64,000 nucleotides of DNA from Anabaena catenula FACHB-362 (GTDB taxonomy: Bacteria; Cyanobacteriota; Cyanobacteriia; Cyanobacteriales; Nostocaceae): positions 1-64,000 of the forward strand of contig NZ_JACJTQ010000019.1 of NCBI RefSeq assembly GCF_014698735.1, in the 5' to 3' direction. Each line of letters begins with the position of its first letter. Position 1 is the first letter of the stretch. A program made the position numbers and the translations under genes. Positions 47,643 to 56,542 of this stretch are shown piece after piece. The notes under the pieces are model-generated. The model saw only the letters and a list, made by a program, of their open reading frames with translations, did not search any database and had not been told where the DNA came from.

Positions 47643-49475
47643 TTAGCTATACTTGGCTACCATACTACCTAAAAGTTGTAAATCTATGGGTTTAGAAATA
47701 TAGTCATTGACACCGGCTGCTAGACAAGTTTCTCTATCCCCTTTCATAGCCATTGCTGTTTGAGCAATTATGGGTATGTTTTGGTATTGAGAATTTTCTC
47801 GCAGTTGTTGTACCAAGTTCAAACCATTGGCATCTGGGAGGCTGACATCAATTAAAATTATTGCTGGTTGCATCTGTGGCAGTGTCGTCCACATTTCAAA
47901 AGCATTATTAACACAAATTACCTGATAACCCAATCTACCTAGATAAATTCGCATTAATTCAGCATTGGCTAAATCATCTTCTACCAATAAAACTTGTTTT
48001 GAAGAACTAATAACATCACCAGATTCAGCTAGGGATGCAGAATAATTATTTAAATCTTGACTAATTTCTAAATCCTTTGCGGCCTTTACTTCTATAGCTT
48101 CTAATACCTTTCCCGTTGGCTTCAGGGGAAGGAGGATGGTAAAATACGAACCGCGATTTACTTCCGATTCCAATTCTAAAGAACCACCATGAATTTCCGC
48201 CAGTTGCTTAGTCACTACTAACCCCAAACCAGTACCTTCATTGCTACTAGATGCAGAGTTAGCAATTTGGCTATAAGGACGAAATAGTAAAGCTTGATTT
48301 TCTGGAGAGATGCCAATCCCAGTATCCCAAACGGTAAAACGTAAATATAAATCTTGCGTAGTTACTCTTAAACCGACGCTGCCTAAATTTGTAAATTTGA
48401 CGGCATTGAAGAGTAAATTTAATAGCATTTGTTTAAGTCGCAAAGGGTCTGCTACTAAATTTTTGACATCTGGGTCTATTTCTAGTCGTAGTTTCAAACC
48501 TTTATTAGCGGCTTTTTCTTTGACTAAAGCTAAAACATTACGGCATAGTATCGGCACATCAACTACATCCCATTGCACTTCCATTTGGTTAGCTTCAATT
48601 TTGGAGAGATCCAAAATATCATTAATCAGACCTAGCAAGTGCTTCCCACTGGATTGGATGATGTGTAAATACTCTTGGTGACGCTGTTTCTCTGGTTCGT
48701 AGCCTTGTGCCAGCAGCAGATGGGTGAATCCAATAATAGAACTAAGAGGGGTACGAATTTCGTGACTGGTATTAGCCAGAAACTGGTTTTTGAGTTGATT
48801 AGTGCGTTCTAGTTCCTGATTGAAGCTTGCTAACTGTTGACAATCTTGTTGCCAAGATTGTATTTGCTTAAGTTGTGCTAAGGTTCGATCACAATACTCG
48901 ACTGTTTTTTTGATTAATTGCGATCGCAGTTCATTTAGGGATGGGTTGAGTGGTTCGCAATTAGAGTTGGGGTTAGCTGTGGCAATAATCAGCCATCCTC
49001 TCACACCGCTAGAATCCTCAACCAAAGGCCAAGCGCTGGCAGGTTTTTGTCTCTCCATCTGCTGCACATCTTCAAATCTAATGGCAGCGTGTAATCGCAA
49101 TCGCAGCTTTGTTCCTTTTGTGGATCTTACTTCCAAGGTCAGAGTTTGTGAACTGGGAGAAGCAGAAACATAACAGACCTGACCAACTGTTTCTTGTGGT
49201 TGAAACAGAGCAATACCAACGGCACACTGCATTCGACTGCCACTTAAAGCCTTGTGGAGTAAGTTGACCACGATTTGGAAAATTTCTGCTTCTGGAGGTC
49301 TTGTCTGTGATATCTGGGTAGAAGCAGAAAGCAGGCAATCGTTGAGACGACACTGCAACTGGTTCAAGCTGCTTTCTAACCACAATTGCTCCCGCAGTTG
49401 CTGGATTGTTGTCAAAAGTGCTGGCGTTTTATCTATCTGTGAGTTCTGTTCTGGTAAGCTTGAAGACTGCTGCAT
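47643..49475 (-). CDS. Hybrid sensor histidine kinase with C-terminal receiver
   Basis: From the ATG at 49475 the protein has 610 residues. It has no membrane segment. The N-terminal ~210 residues may form a GAF-like sensor. Then follow a coiled linker, the H-box NTSHEIRTPLSSIIGFTHLL near 234-253, an HATPase domain with FNAVKFTNLGSV, FTVWDTGIGISPENQ and GTGLGLVVTKQLAEIHGG, and a receiver domain from about 495 (VLLVEDDLANAE, phosphorylated Asp in IILIDVSLPDANG, Lys in YISKPID). No output domain, so signalling probably goes to a separate phosphotransfer or regulator protein. It is divergent from the natD-like gene. Confidence 0.92.
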   Translation of the reverse strand: MQQSSSLPEQNSQIDKTPALLTTIQQLREQLWLESSLNQLQCRLNDCLLSASTQISQTRPPEAEIFQIVVNLLHKALSGSRMQCAVGIALFQPQETVGQVCYVSASPSSQTLTLEVRSTKGTKLRLRLHAAIRFEDVQQMERQKPASAWPLVEDSSGVRGWLIIATANPNSNCEPLNPSLNELRSQLIKKTVEYCDRTLAQLKQIQSWQQDCQQLASFNQELERTNQLKNQFLANTSHEIRTPLSSIIGFTHLLLAQGYEPEKQRHQEYLHIIQSSGKHLLGLINDILDLSKIEANQMEVQWDVVDVPILCRNVLALVKEKAANKGLKLRLEIDPDVKNLVADPLRLKQMLLNLLFNAVKFTNLGSVGLRVTTQDLYLRFTVWDTGIGISPENQALLFRPYSQIANSASSSNEGTGLGLVVTKQLAEIHGGSLELESEVNRGSYFTILLPLKPTGKVLEAIEVKAAKDLEISQDLNNYSASLAESGDVISSSKQVLLVEDDLANAELMRIYLGRLGYQVICVNNAFEMWTTLPQMQPAIILIDVSLPDANGLNLVQQLRENSQYQNIPIIAQTAMAMKGDRETCLAAGVNDYISKPIDLQLLGSMVAKYS

Positions 49476-49532
49476 GGTCAACTAGACCGCTGAAAAAAGT
49501 GATCTTTGCAAGAAAATATGAACCTGATTTTA

Positions 49533-49548
49533 TGTATATTAACGTACA
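49533..49548 (+). promoter_or_regulatory. Candidate NtcA-binding site upstream of the natD-like gene
   Basis: TGTATATTAACGTACA is a perfect TGTA-N8-TACA, the extended NtcA consensus GTA-N8-TAC. A TATAAC hexamer starts at 49569, 20 bases after the box, which fits an NtcA-activated promoter with the box near -41. It is 110 bases before the permease ATG and 57 bases from the divergent kinase start, so either gene could be the target. Confidence 0.6.
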
Positions 49549-49658
49549 AAATTTTTCTATTTGTCAAATATAACTGATAGTGTCAATTTTAACTGCTAAT
49601 CGCACCATTATTGAAGGAAATTACACACCGAAAATTTTCTTAATAGAGACTTAAAACA

Positions 49659-50525
49659 ATGGATACACAACTAGCTCAATTAATGATTAACGGTATTGCT
49701 GTGGGCAGCATTATTGCTTTGGCAGCAGTTGGACTCACACTTACATATGGAATTTTACGATTATCTAACTTTGCTCACGGTGACTTTCTCACCTTGGGAG
49801 CTTATCTCACCCTACTGGTAAATAACCTCGGTCTAAATATTTGGCTATCAATGATTTTAGCGGCTGCGGGTACAGTAGCAGCGATGTTAGTGGCAGAAAA
49901 ATTGCTCTGGTCAAGAATGCGGTCTATCCGTGCTACTTCGACAACACTAATAATTATCTCGATTGGACTGGCTTTATTTCTCCGCAATGGCATTATTTTC
50001 ATTTGGGGCGGTAAAAACCTCGACTATAATCTGCCTGTAATCCCGGCTTTAGAATTTGGGCAATTAAAAGTACCGCAAAATCAATTATGGGTACTGGGGT
50101 TAGCTGTGCTGGCGATTGTGTTCCTACACTACCTCCTCCAAAACACCAAAATTGGTAAAGCAATGCGGGCTGTTGCTGACGATTTAGACTTAGCGAGAGT
50201 ATCTGGCATCAACGTTGATAGAGTAATTCTTTGGACTTGGGTAATTGCGGGTACTTTCACTTCTTTAGGCGGCAGTATGTATGGTTTGATTACTGCTGTA
50301 CGACCGAATATGGGCTGGTTTTTGATCTTGCCTTTATTTGCTTCTGTGATTTTAGGGGGAATTGGCAATCCTTACGGTGCGATCGCAGCGGCTTTCATCA
50401 TTGGCATCGTACAAGAATTGAGTACTCTTTGGCTAGGTTCTCAATATAAGCAAGGTGTAGCCCTGTTGATGATGATTTTGGTGCTGCTCATTCGTCCCAA
50501 AGGTTTATTCAAAGGAACGATTTAA
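49659..50525 (+). CDS. natD: Branched-chain/neutral amino-acid ABC transporter permease (LivH/NatD type)
   Basis: A 288-residue membrane protein with about eight hydrophobic segments and LivH-family signatures: GLTLTYGILRLSNFAHGDFL near 26-45, KIGKAMRAVADDLDLARVSG near 166-185 (the coupling region to the ATPase), and FASVILGGIGNPYGAIAAAF near 227-246. In Anabaena the homologous NatD belongs to the N-I neutral amino-acid permease used in amino-acid retrieval. The other nat genes are not adjacent, which is normal for cyanobacteria. A candidate NtcA site lies upstream. Confidence 0.85.
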   Translation: MDTQLAQLMINGIAVGSIIALAAVGLTLTYGILRLSNFAHGDFLTLGAYLTLLVNNLGLNIWLSMILAAAGTVAAMLVAEKLLWSRMRSIRATSTTLIIISIGLALFLRNGIIFIWGGKNLDYNLPVIPALEFGQLKVPQNQLWVLGLAVLAIVFLHYLLQNTKIGKAMRAVADDLDLARVSGINVDRVILWTWVIAGTFTSLGGSMYGLITAVRPNMGWFLILPLFASVILGGIGNPYGAIAAAFIIGIVQELSTLWLGSQYKQGVALLMMILVLLIRPKGLFKGTI

Positions 50526-50600
50526 CAGTGAGCAGTTTTCAGTTACCAGTTAAATGGCGGATGTGAAACACTACACCATATCCCTGATAACTGTTCACTG
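50526..50600. repeat. Inverted repeat between natD and psaX
   Basis: CAGTGAGCAGTT (50526-50537) and AACTGTTCACTG (50589-50600) are inverted with one mismatch, right after the permease stop codon. It may serve as a bidirectional transcription end for the convergent genes. Confidence 0.55.
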
Positions 50601-50627
50601 ATTTGAGCAGCACCAGTCCACTTCTAA

Positions 50628-50747
50628 CTACTCAATGATGTGGAAATAATAAGCTGCTACCAAAAAATTGATAGCCAACAGTAGCAACGCCCAACCTGTA
50701 CGAAAGACGTAGGTAGGTTTAGCAGCAGTTTTGCCTTTAGCTGTCAT
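50628..50747 (-). CDS. psaX: Photosystem I 4.8 kDa subunit PsaX
   Basis: A 39-residue single-helix protein: MTAKGKTAAKPTYVFRTGWA then LLLLAINFLVAAYYFHIIE. It matches the PsaX subunit known from thermophilic and Nostoc-type photosystem I (AKPTYxFRTxWAxLLLAINF). PsaX sits at the periphery of PSI and binds a chlorophyll. The correct start is the ATG at 50747 with AGGAG just upstream; a longer frame beginning at 50810 is wrong. It lies 104 bases downstream of lipA on the same strand. Confidence 0.93.
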   Translation of the reverse strand: MTAKGKTAAKPTYVFRTGWALLLLAINFLVAAYYFHIIE

Positions 50748-50851
50748 TAGCAGTTCTCCTAAATTTGGTGACTTTTTAAGAAATACCAAACAGCAGCGCC
50801 AATTGCCCAAATTCTTTAAAAATATTTTTGTAAGAACAGGGAATCGGCTGT

Positions 50852-51760
50852 TTACGGTTCACTGTTAACTGACCCAGCATGGTAGGAACTACGAACTAGA
50901 GGGGCAGAACGGACATGGCTAAATCCCATATCTCTGGCTATGCTGCCCAGTTCCTCAAATTCCTCTGGTGTCCAGTATTTTTGCACTGGCAGATGTTCTA
51001 AAGAAGGGCGCATATATTGACCCATAGTTAAGCGATCGCACTTTACAGCCCTCAGATCCGCCATTGTTTCAATTACTTCCTCAATCGTTTCTCCATGTCC
51101 CAGCATCAAACCTGATTTAGTGGGAATAGAGGCATCAATTTCTTTGACTGTCGCCAGCACTGCTAAAGAGCGATCGTACTTAGCCCCCCGGCGCACAGGC
51201 CCAGTTAGAGAGCGTACCGTTTCCACATTATGGTTAAAACAAGCTGGTTGAGCGGCGATAATCATCCCTATCCGCTGGCGTTGTCCTGCTACACCTGCAC
51301 CACTCCAAAAATCTGGTGTCAGGACTTCAATTTGAGTTTCTGGGTTTATTTGGCGGATAGCCTCCATCGTCGTCACAAAATGACCCGCGCCCCCATCTGG
51401 CAAATCATCACGGGCTACAGAAGTCAACACCACATATTGCAAGCTCAAAATCTGTACTGCTTCTGCTACCTTTTGCGGTTCTTCCATATCTAGAGGCATT
51501 GGTGCATGACCTTTATCTACTTGACAGAAAGCACAAGAGCGCGTGCAAGTTGGCCCCATCAGTAAAAAAGTAGCGGTTTTTTGGGCGTAGCATTCCCCCC
51601 GATTGGGGCAGCGTCCTTCTTCACAAATTGTGTGAATTTGCCGCTGCTTAATGATACGTTGTACAGTAGAGATTTCACTGGCTTTGCCCAGAGGACGACG
51701 TAACCAGCTAGGCATTGCTGTAATTTCTGATTTGAGTTCGGCTTGTCGTGAATAAATCAT
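50852..51760 (-). CDS. lipA: Lipoyl synthase LipA
   Basis: LipA inserts two sulfur atoms into protein-bound octanoyl groups. The 302-residue radical-SAM enzyme has the auxiliary-cluster cysteines in [14 protein letters not shown] (near 45-58), the radical-SAM motif [10 protein letters not shown] (near 72-81), [25 protein letters not shown], and the conserved C-terminal RSSYHA with the serine that ligates the auxiliary cluster. Complete. The E2 subunit of pyruvate dehydrogenase, a substrate, is encoded at 37.5 kb. Confidence 0.96.
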   Translation of the reverse strand: MIYSRQAELKSEITAMPSWLRRPLGKASEISTVQRIIKQRQIHTICEEGRCPNRGECYAQKTATFLLMGPTCTRSCAFCQVDKGHAPMPLDMEEPQKVAEAVQILSLQYVVLTSVARDDLPDGGAGHFVTTMEAIRQINPETQIEVLTPDFWSGAGVAGQRQRIGMIIAAQPACFNHNVETVRSLTGPVRRGAKYDRSLAVLATVKEIDASIPTKSGLMLGHGETIEEVIETMADLRAVKCDRLTMGQYMRPSLEHLPVQKYWTPEEFEELGSIARDMGFSHVRSAPLVRSSYHAGSVNSEP

Positions 51761-52266
51761 AGATATCAGGAGTGAGAGCCAAAAATAAAGATAAAAGATA
51801 TACTAGTCCAGGTTGGCAGAAATAATGGATCAGCTTAAATCAGATAGAAAGCCTTTGAAGAAGACACGGGGACACGGAGACGCTCTTACACCCCATGTCT
51901 AAAGCCAGGGGATTCCAGCAAGGAATGTCTTTTTTCTTCTCCACGACTGTAGTCGGGGGCTTGAAACCATTTGCGTCGAACGTCGGACACAGGACACTCT
52001 CCGCGTCCTCTTAGGTCACATCAGACTTTTAAAGCTACTGATAATTGATCACTGACATGAGTACGAGTTTTCCACTTGATTAAATTACTATGATACAAAT
52101 TGATCACAGCACAGACAGCTGTTTGATAAACTACTTGCGTTTTTGAAACTTATACAGAAATATACTCTCCCCCAATTTACATAAATTTTGTATATAGTGG
52201 GAGAATTCTTCATTTCAATCGGCAACCAGCCATCTACACTTAAACTTTCTGGTAGAGTAATCAGTC
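51761..52266. other. Gap between lipA and the response regulator
   Basis: A 506-base region without a convincing gene. It carries repeat-like text around 51860-51990 (CACGGGGACACGGAGACGC, GGGGATTCCAGC, CGACTGTAGTCGGGGGC) and AT-rich DNA with probable promoters. The 61-codon frame at 52088-52273 on the minus strand has no support. Confidence 0.5.
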
Positions 52267-52848
52267 GTGGCAAACAAAATTCTAGTTATTGATGACACCA
52301 CAGTTGTTAGGGTAAAAGTACGACAAATGTTGCCTCAGCAGGGCAATTTTGAAGTCTTGGAAGCAAAAGACGGTCTCGAAGGATATAATCTCATCCTTCA
52401 GGAAAAAGTCAGCTTGATCATGTTAGATTTCATACTACCGAAAATGAGTGGCTGGGAAGTTTTCCAGAAAATTCAAGCCAACTCAGAATTAAAGAAAATT
52501 CCTTTGGTGATCATGTCTGGTCGCAAGGAAGAGGTAACGGAAAAAATTCCTGAACCGTTTGAATATTTTGAATTTCTCAACAAGCCTTTTGACCAGAGAC
52601 AGCTGATTAATGCTATTAAATCAGCTATGGCTATAGCTGCTAAAAAAGGTACTACAGACAGTGCTTCCCCAGTGGTGATAGCACCTAAAAAAGAACTAGT
52701 AGTGGTGAAACCTACTGTGGAGAGCAGTATTTCTTCGGTTGATATTGATGCACTAAATGCAAAAATTGTCAAGATGCAAGCAGAAATTGATAACTTGAAG
52801 AAACAGCTAACTCAGGTAGTAACATTTATTAAACAGAAAATTAAGTAG
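52267..52848 (+). CDS. Response regulator with C-terminal coiled coil
   Basis: A 193-residue protein starting at GTG. Residues 3-120 are a receiver domain: acidic pair in ILVIDDTTV, phospho-acceptor Asp in LIMLDFILPKMSGWEV near 54, Ser/Thr switch in PLVIMSGRKE, Lys in FLNKPFDQRQL. After a Ser/Val-rich linker, residues about 160-190 (IDALNAKIVKMQAEIDNLKK) form a coiled coil. There is no DNA-binding domain, so it probably acts by protein contact. No cognate kinase is adjacent. Confidence 0.88.
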   Translation: MANKILVIDDTTVVRVKVRQMLPQQGNFEVLEAKDGLEGYNLILQEKVSLIMLDFILPKMSGWEVFQKIQANSELKKIPLVIMSGRKEEVTEKIPEPFEYFEFLNKPFDQRQLINAIKSAMAIAAKKGTTDSASPVVIAPKKELVVVKPTVESSISSVDIDALNAKIVKMQAEIDNLKKQLTQVVTFIKQKIK

Positions 52849-53011
52849 TAAGCTGATCATCAATTAAACTGCATCAGAAGCGTAAGAGCGTAAAAATGTC
52901 TTGCCAACGCGGCTGATGGAAGCAAATTAAAGGCACATTAGCTTATTGGCTCTTTCTATTATCCCTGCCTTCCAAAATACTTCGGTCGATAACAGCAGTT
53001 ATGGACTGACT

Positions 53012-53057
53012 AAACCTGCCGATTTATACATAAATTAACAAAATGGCAGGTTTTTTT
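53012..53057 (+). terminator. Terminator-like hairpin after the response regulator
   Basis: AAACCTGCC (53012-53020) and GGCAGGTTT (53045-53053) pair across a 24-base loop and are followed by a T-run. It lies 160 bases past the stop codon, so an unannotated short transcript could also end here. Confidence 0.6.
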
Positions 53058-53073
53058 GGCTGGGGAAATCCAC

Positions 53074-53202
53074 CTAGTAGTCTGTCAACCCAAAAATGAC
53101 GGGTGAAGGTAGGCAGGGGGCGCTCTTGAGGTAAAGAAAGCAGGGGAAGAAGAGAATTTTTTCCTATCATTACCCGTCAAATTTATTTTGACGGACTACT
53201 AG
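53074..53202. mobile_element. MITE-like element with CTAGTAGTC terminal inverted repeats
   Basis: The 129-bp element starts CTAGTAGTCTGTCAA and ends TTGACGGACTACTAG, with a second inverted pair TGACGGGT/ACCCGTCA inside. No coding capacity. It belongs to the 695-base gap before the lipoprotein gene; the remainder (53203-53543) shows no gene. Confidence 0.85.
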
Positions 53203-53543
53203 TGTGGGTTGAGAAATGTTCTGGAGATTAAGGTGGCATTAATTATAGCAAAGTGCCTCGGCTGATAGTGCTGTTAGCGGTAGCGGGTCATTTAGCCCGG
53301 ATAAACCCAGTTGCTTCAAAGCTTTGAGCAAAAAACACTGTCCTAACGGTTTTTATGTCATTGAGGAGAATGATTAAAAAATCGTCTTTGGAAACCACAT
53401 CTGTCCATTTGCAGAAAAATTAATTGCTCGTCTTCATCTTCAGATAGGTATTAGATTTATTTCATAGGAAGAAACCTTTATTCTGAACTAACGTCTTAGT
53501 TCATACAGCTTAAAGTTTAATTTAATTGTCTATTGACATCGCC

Positions 53544-54254
53544 ATGAAATCTATGATCAAACTGTTAACTCAAATCAACAGCACCCGCAAATTACCTCAA
53601 GGGATTATTCTCACCCTGGTCTTAACAAGTTTACTAGCTTGTGGGATGGGAATTACTAACCATAATCCATCGTTAGCTGTTCCTAATACAGAACAGAGAC
53701 AAACCTCTCAAAACAATTTACCTAAAAGTATTTCTAGAAAATTACTACTGGATGCATCCAAACGTTCTGGAGTGAAAACACGTGATTTGAAAATTACTCA
53801 AGTTACAACCAAAACCTTTAGTAATCCTTGCGCTTTTCAATTTGGAGAAATTTGCACTAGGGAATATAGACCGATTCCAGGTTGGGAAGTGGTTGTTAAG
53901 GTAAAAAATCAATCATGGACTTATCATGTCAATAGATCTGGCTCACAAATTATCTTAGATCCCAAAATCAGCACTAATCAACTACCTAAAAGTATTGCTG
54001 ATAAAATTTTGAAAGATGCTGCTCAACGTTCTAGCTTACCGATTAATGCGATAAAAATCACTCAAAGTAACCAGAAAACCTTCAGTAATGCTTGTGTGTT
54101 GAACTTTGGTGAAATCTGTACTCAGCAGTATGATCCCGTAGAAGGCTGGGTAGTAACCGTAAAAGTGAAAAACCAATCTTGGACTTACCATGTTGACAAA
54201 ACTGGCTCAAGCGTTGTCTTAGATCCAAAAATCAACGCTACGTTCAACAATTAA
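53544..54254 (+). CDS. Lipoprotein with two tandem homologous domains
   Basis: A 236-residue protein with a lipoprotein signal: hydrophobic GIILTLVLTSLLAC, Cys in the lipobox LLAC near residue 33. The mature part has two copies of a ~75-residue domain, starting LPKSISRKLLLDASKRSG and LPKSIADKILKDAAQRSS. Both contain the patterns TFSNxC, FGEICT, GWxVxVKVKNQSWTYHV and ILDPKI/VLDPKI. Each domain keeps a pair of Cys, so a disulfide per domain is likely. The family is not recognised. ATG at 53544 is used; a TTG 18 bases upstream is less likely. Confidence 0.75.
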   Translation: MKSMIKLLTQINSTRKLPQGIILTLVLTSLLACGMGITNHNPSLAVPNTEQRQTSQNNLPKSISRKLLLDASKRSGVKTRDLKITQVTTKTFSNPCAFQFGEICTREYRPIPGWEVVVKVKNQSWTYHVNRSGSQIILDPKISTNQLPKSIADKILKDAAQRSSLPINAIKITQSNQKTFSNACVLNFGEICTQQYDPVEGWVVTVKVKNQSWTYHVDKTGSSVVLDPKINATFNN

Positions 54255-54357
54255 AAAATTTAAATTTCTTCCTTTTGCGCTCTCTGGGCTGCTGCGGTTA
54301 GTTCATTTCAATTTTTTTAGTGTATACTATTAGATTGTGTCGAATCAAAGCCATCCC

Positions 54358-54555
54358 ATGCCTAAACTCAAGACTCGTAAAGCAGCCGCCAAGCGATTTC
54401 GTGCTACTGGCACCGGTAAAATCGTCCGTCGCAAAGCTTTCAAAAGCCACCTTCTTGAACACAAGTCTTCTAACAAAAAGCGCGGTTTGCGCCAGTCTGC
54501 ACTTGTACATGAGCGTGACGAAGACAATGTACGCTTGATGCTTCCTTATTTGTAA
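54358..54555 (+). CDS. rpmI: 50S ribosomal protein L35
   Basis: A 65-residue basic protein: [20 protein letters not shown], then [20 protein letters not shown]. This is the full L35 sequence. The start at 54358 is the family start; an ATG-less extension upstream is ignored. It is followed after 21 bases by rplT, the conserved L35-L20 operon. Confidence 0.97.
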   Translation: MPKLKTRKAAAKRFRATGTGKIVRRKAFKSHLLEHKSSNKKRGLRQSALVHERDEDNVRLMLPYL

Positions 54556-54576
54556 AACATCACAGGTAGTTAAGAT

Positions 54577-54933
54577 ATGACCCGGGTAAAACGCGGTAAT
54601 GTAGCTCGTAAACGCCGCAATAAAATTCTCAAACTAGCTAAAGGTTTTCGTGGTTCTCACTCAACTCTGTTTAGAACCGCTAACCAACAGGTAATGAAGG
54701 CACTTCGCAGTGCTTACCGCGATCGCAAAAATAAAAAGCGCGATTTTCGTCGTCTGTGGATCACTCGTATTAACGCGGCTTCCAGACAACATGGCTTAAG
54801 CTACAGCCAGTTAATCGGTAATCTGAAAAAAGCCAACGTGGAACTAAATCGCAAAATGTTGGCACAATTGGCAGTTCTTGATCCTACAAGTTTCGCTAAA
54901 GTTGCTGAACTGGCAAACTCAGTTAAAGGATAA
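54577..54933 (+). CDS. rplT: 50S ribosomal protein L20
   Basis: A 118-residue protein with [40 protein letters not shown] and [20 protein letters not shown], diagnostic of L20. L20 is an early assembly protein of the large subunit and represses this operon in E. coli; infC is not upstream here, so control may differ. The next gene begins only 12 bases downstream. Confidence 0.98.
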   Translation: MTRVKRGNVARKRRNKILKLAKGFRGSHSTLFRTANQQVMKALRSAYRDRKNKKRDFRRLWITRINAASRQHGLSYSQLIGNLKKANVELNRKMLAQLAVLDPTSFAKVAELANSVKG

Positions 54934-54945
54934 AGGTGGCAACGG

Positions 54946-55761
54946 ATGAATAACGGATGTAACATATGGTCAAAAATTAATCAGTTACATCTGGTATTAT
55001 CCGCTACCTTGTTTTTGATTCTCTGCCTGTGCTTTGGGGGGGAAGGATTGACTGCATCTGCTGCCCCACTGTCAGAAATTGAGCGACGAGGCTATGTAAA
55101 TATAGCTATTAAAGATAACTTGCGTCCGTTGGGATTTAGGGATAGTAAAGGCGATTTACAAGGCTTGGAAATTGATTTAGCCAAGCGTTTGGCAGGTGAT
55201 TTGTTAGGTAAAATCGATGCTGTGAAGTTGCAACCAGTGGCTAATAGCGATCGCTTGTCAGTAGTCTTAGAAAATAAAGTTGATCTCACCATTGCCAGAG
55301 TCACAGCCACTGAGTCCCGCTCCCGCATTGTCAGCTTCAGTGTTCCTTACTATTTTGATGGTGCAGCAATAGTCACAAAAAATACGGCAATTAATCAGCT
55401 AAAAGATTTAGAAAAACGCAAAATAGCCGTACTCAACAACTCCAGCACTATTGATTATGTAAAATATTTTATCCCGAAAGCTGAATTAATAGGCGTAAAC
55501 TCCTACATTCAAGGACGAGAGCAAATAGAAAGCAACAGTGCTGATGCTTTTGCTGCTGATACCAGCGTTTTGAGTGGGTGGGTACAAGAAGATTCCCAAT
55601 ATCGGCTACTACCAACTAAGCTATCGGCCGAGCCTTTGTCAGTGGTTACACCCAAGGGATTGCAGTACGATGAGTTAAGAAGAAAGGTGAATGAAGCGAT
55701 CGCTCGTTATACAGTAACAGGTTGGCTCAAAGAACGCGCACAATTTTGGGGATTATCATAG
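54946..55761 (+). CDS. Extracytoplasmic amino-acid-binding protein (PBPb type)
   Basis: A 271-residue family 3 solute-binding protein. The signal peptide spans about residues 1-40 (hydrophobic LVLSATLFLILCLCFGG). The domain then shows RRGYVNIAIKDNLRPLGFRD, LQGLEIDLAKRLAGDLLG, NKVDLTIARVTATESRS and IVSFSVPYYFDGAAIV, characteristic of polar or acidic amino-acid binders. It follows rplT by 12 bases and is probably read from the same transcript; no permease or ATPase genes are adjacent. Ligand not determinable. Confidence 0.88.
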   Translation: MNNGCNIWSKINQLHLVLSATLFLILCLCFGGEGLTASAAPLSEIERRGYVNIAIKDNLRPLGFRDSKGDLQGLEIDLAKRLAGDLLGKIDAVKLQPVANSDRLSVVLENKVDLTIARVTATESRSRIVSFSVPYYFDGAAIVTKNTAINQLKDLEKRKIAVLNNSSTIDYVKYFIPKAELIGVNSYIQGREQIESNSADAFAADTSVLSGWVQEDSQYRLLPTKLSAEPLSVVTPKGLQYDELRRKVNEAIARYTVTGWLKERAQFWGLS

Positions 55762-55808
55762 GTAGAGGTGAATATTTATCCTGAGGATAAAACAGTAGGC
55801 AGAAGGCA

Positions 55809-55835
55809 TAATTACGAATTACGAATTACGAATTA
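55809..55835. repeat. Short tandem repeat AATTACG
   Basis: Three and a half copies of the 7-base unit AATTACG, in the gap between the binding protein and the Ycf37-like gene. Confidence 0.85.
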
Positions 55836-55912
55836 TTTTTTTATTTCCCCATTGTCCCAGAAAGCTGAATAATAGATAGAGAAAGCACTTTTAATATTTG
55901 TATTTGTAGGTA

Positions 55913-56437
55913 ATGGATAACAATCTAGTCGTAGTTTATCTCTCAATCTTCGTTGGGTTGCTCGCATTTGCAGGTGTGAGTGTTTTTCGCCAGATTTTCA
56001 AAACTCGCAAACTAGAAAGTTCTCTTTCTAAGTTAAAAACCAAGTTAAGTAAAGAAAAGGGAACAGCACAAGAGTATTACGAATTAGCCAGTATTTATTC
56101 TGAAAAAAAAGTTTTTACTCAAGCAATACCACTTTTTCAAAAAGCTTTAAAAGCTGCTGAAGAAGAGGGAGAAGAGAGTATTGCTCCAGTTTACAATGCT
56201 TTGGGTTATGTTTACTTTGCCCAAGAGCAATATGACTTAGCAATTCGTCAATATAAAGAAGCCATTAAATTGAAACCAGATTATGTATCAGCCCTAAATA
56301 ATCTTGGACACGCCTACGAGAAGAAAAAACTAAATGCTCAGGCATTAGAAATGTATGAAGAAACACTAAAAGTTTCTCCCAACAATGCTATTGCAAAACG
56401 CCGTGCAGAATCTTTACGCCGCTTAGTTTCAGCTTAA
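55913..56437 (+). CDS. TPR protein, Ycf37-like (photosystem I assembly)
   Basis: A 174-residue protein with one N-terminal transmembrane helix (about 5-26), a basic linker, and three TPR units: AQEYYELASIYSEKKVFTQA, APVYNALGYVYFAQEQYDLA, and VSALNNLGHAYEKKKLNAQA. Size and layout match Ycf37, a thylakoid protein that aids photosystem I assembly or stability in Synechocystis. Generic TPR proteins can look alike, so the name is probable only. Confidence 0.75.
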   Translation: MDNNLVVVYLSIFVGLLAFAGVSVFRQIFKTRKLESSLSKLKTKLSKEKGTAQEYYELASIYSEKKVFTQAIPLFQKALKAAEEEGEESIAPVYNALGYVYFAQEQYDLAIRQYKEAIKLKPDYVSALNNLGHAYEKKKLNAQALEMYEETLKVSPNNAIAKRRAESLRRLVSA

Positions 56438-56542
56438 TTTTGCCCAATCTCAAATTTCACGTCTCAAATTGATAGATGCCTCTTAGATTTGGCGGTTTTT
56501 TGATCAGAACGTAGGAATCAATAACTATGTTTTTATCAAACA

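Noticed and set aside
50748-50810. Longer N-terminus for psaX (start at 50810)
   Set aside because: The family begins at the internal ATG with a good AGGAG site; the extra 21 residues resemble nothing and are not conserved in PsaX.
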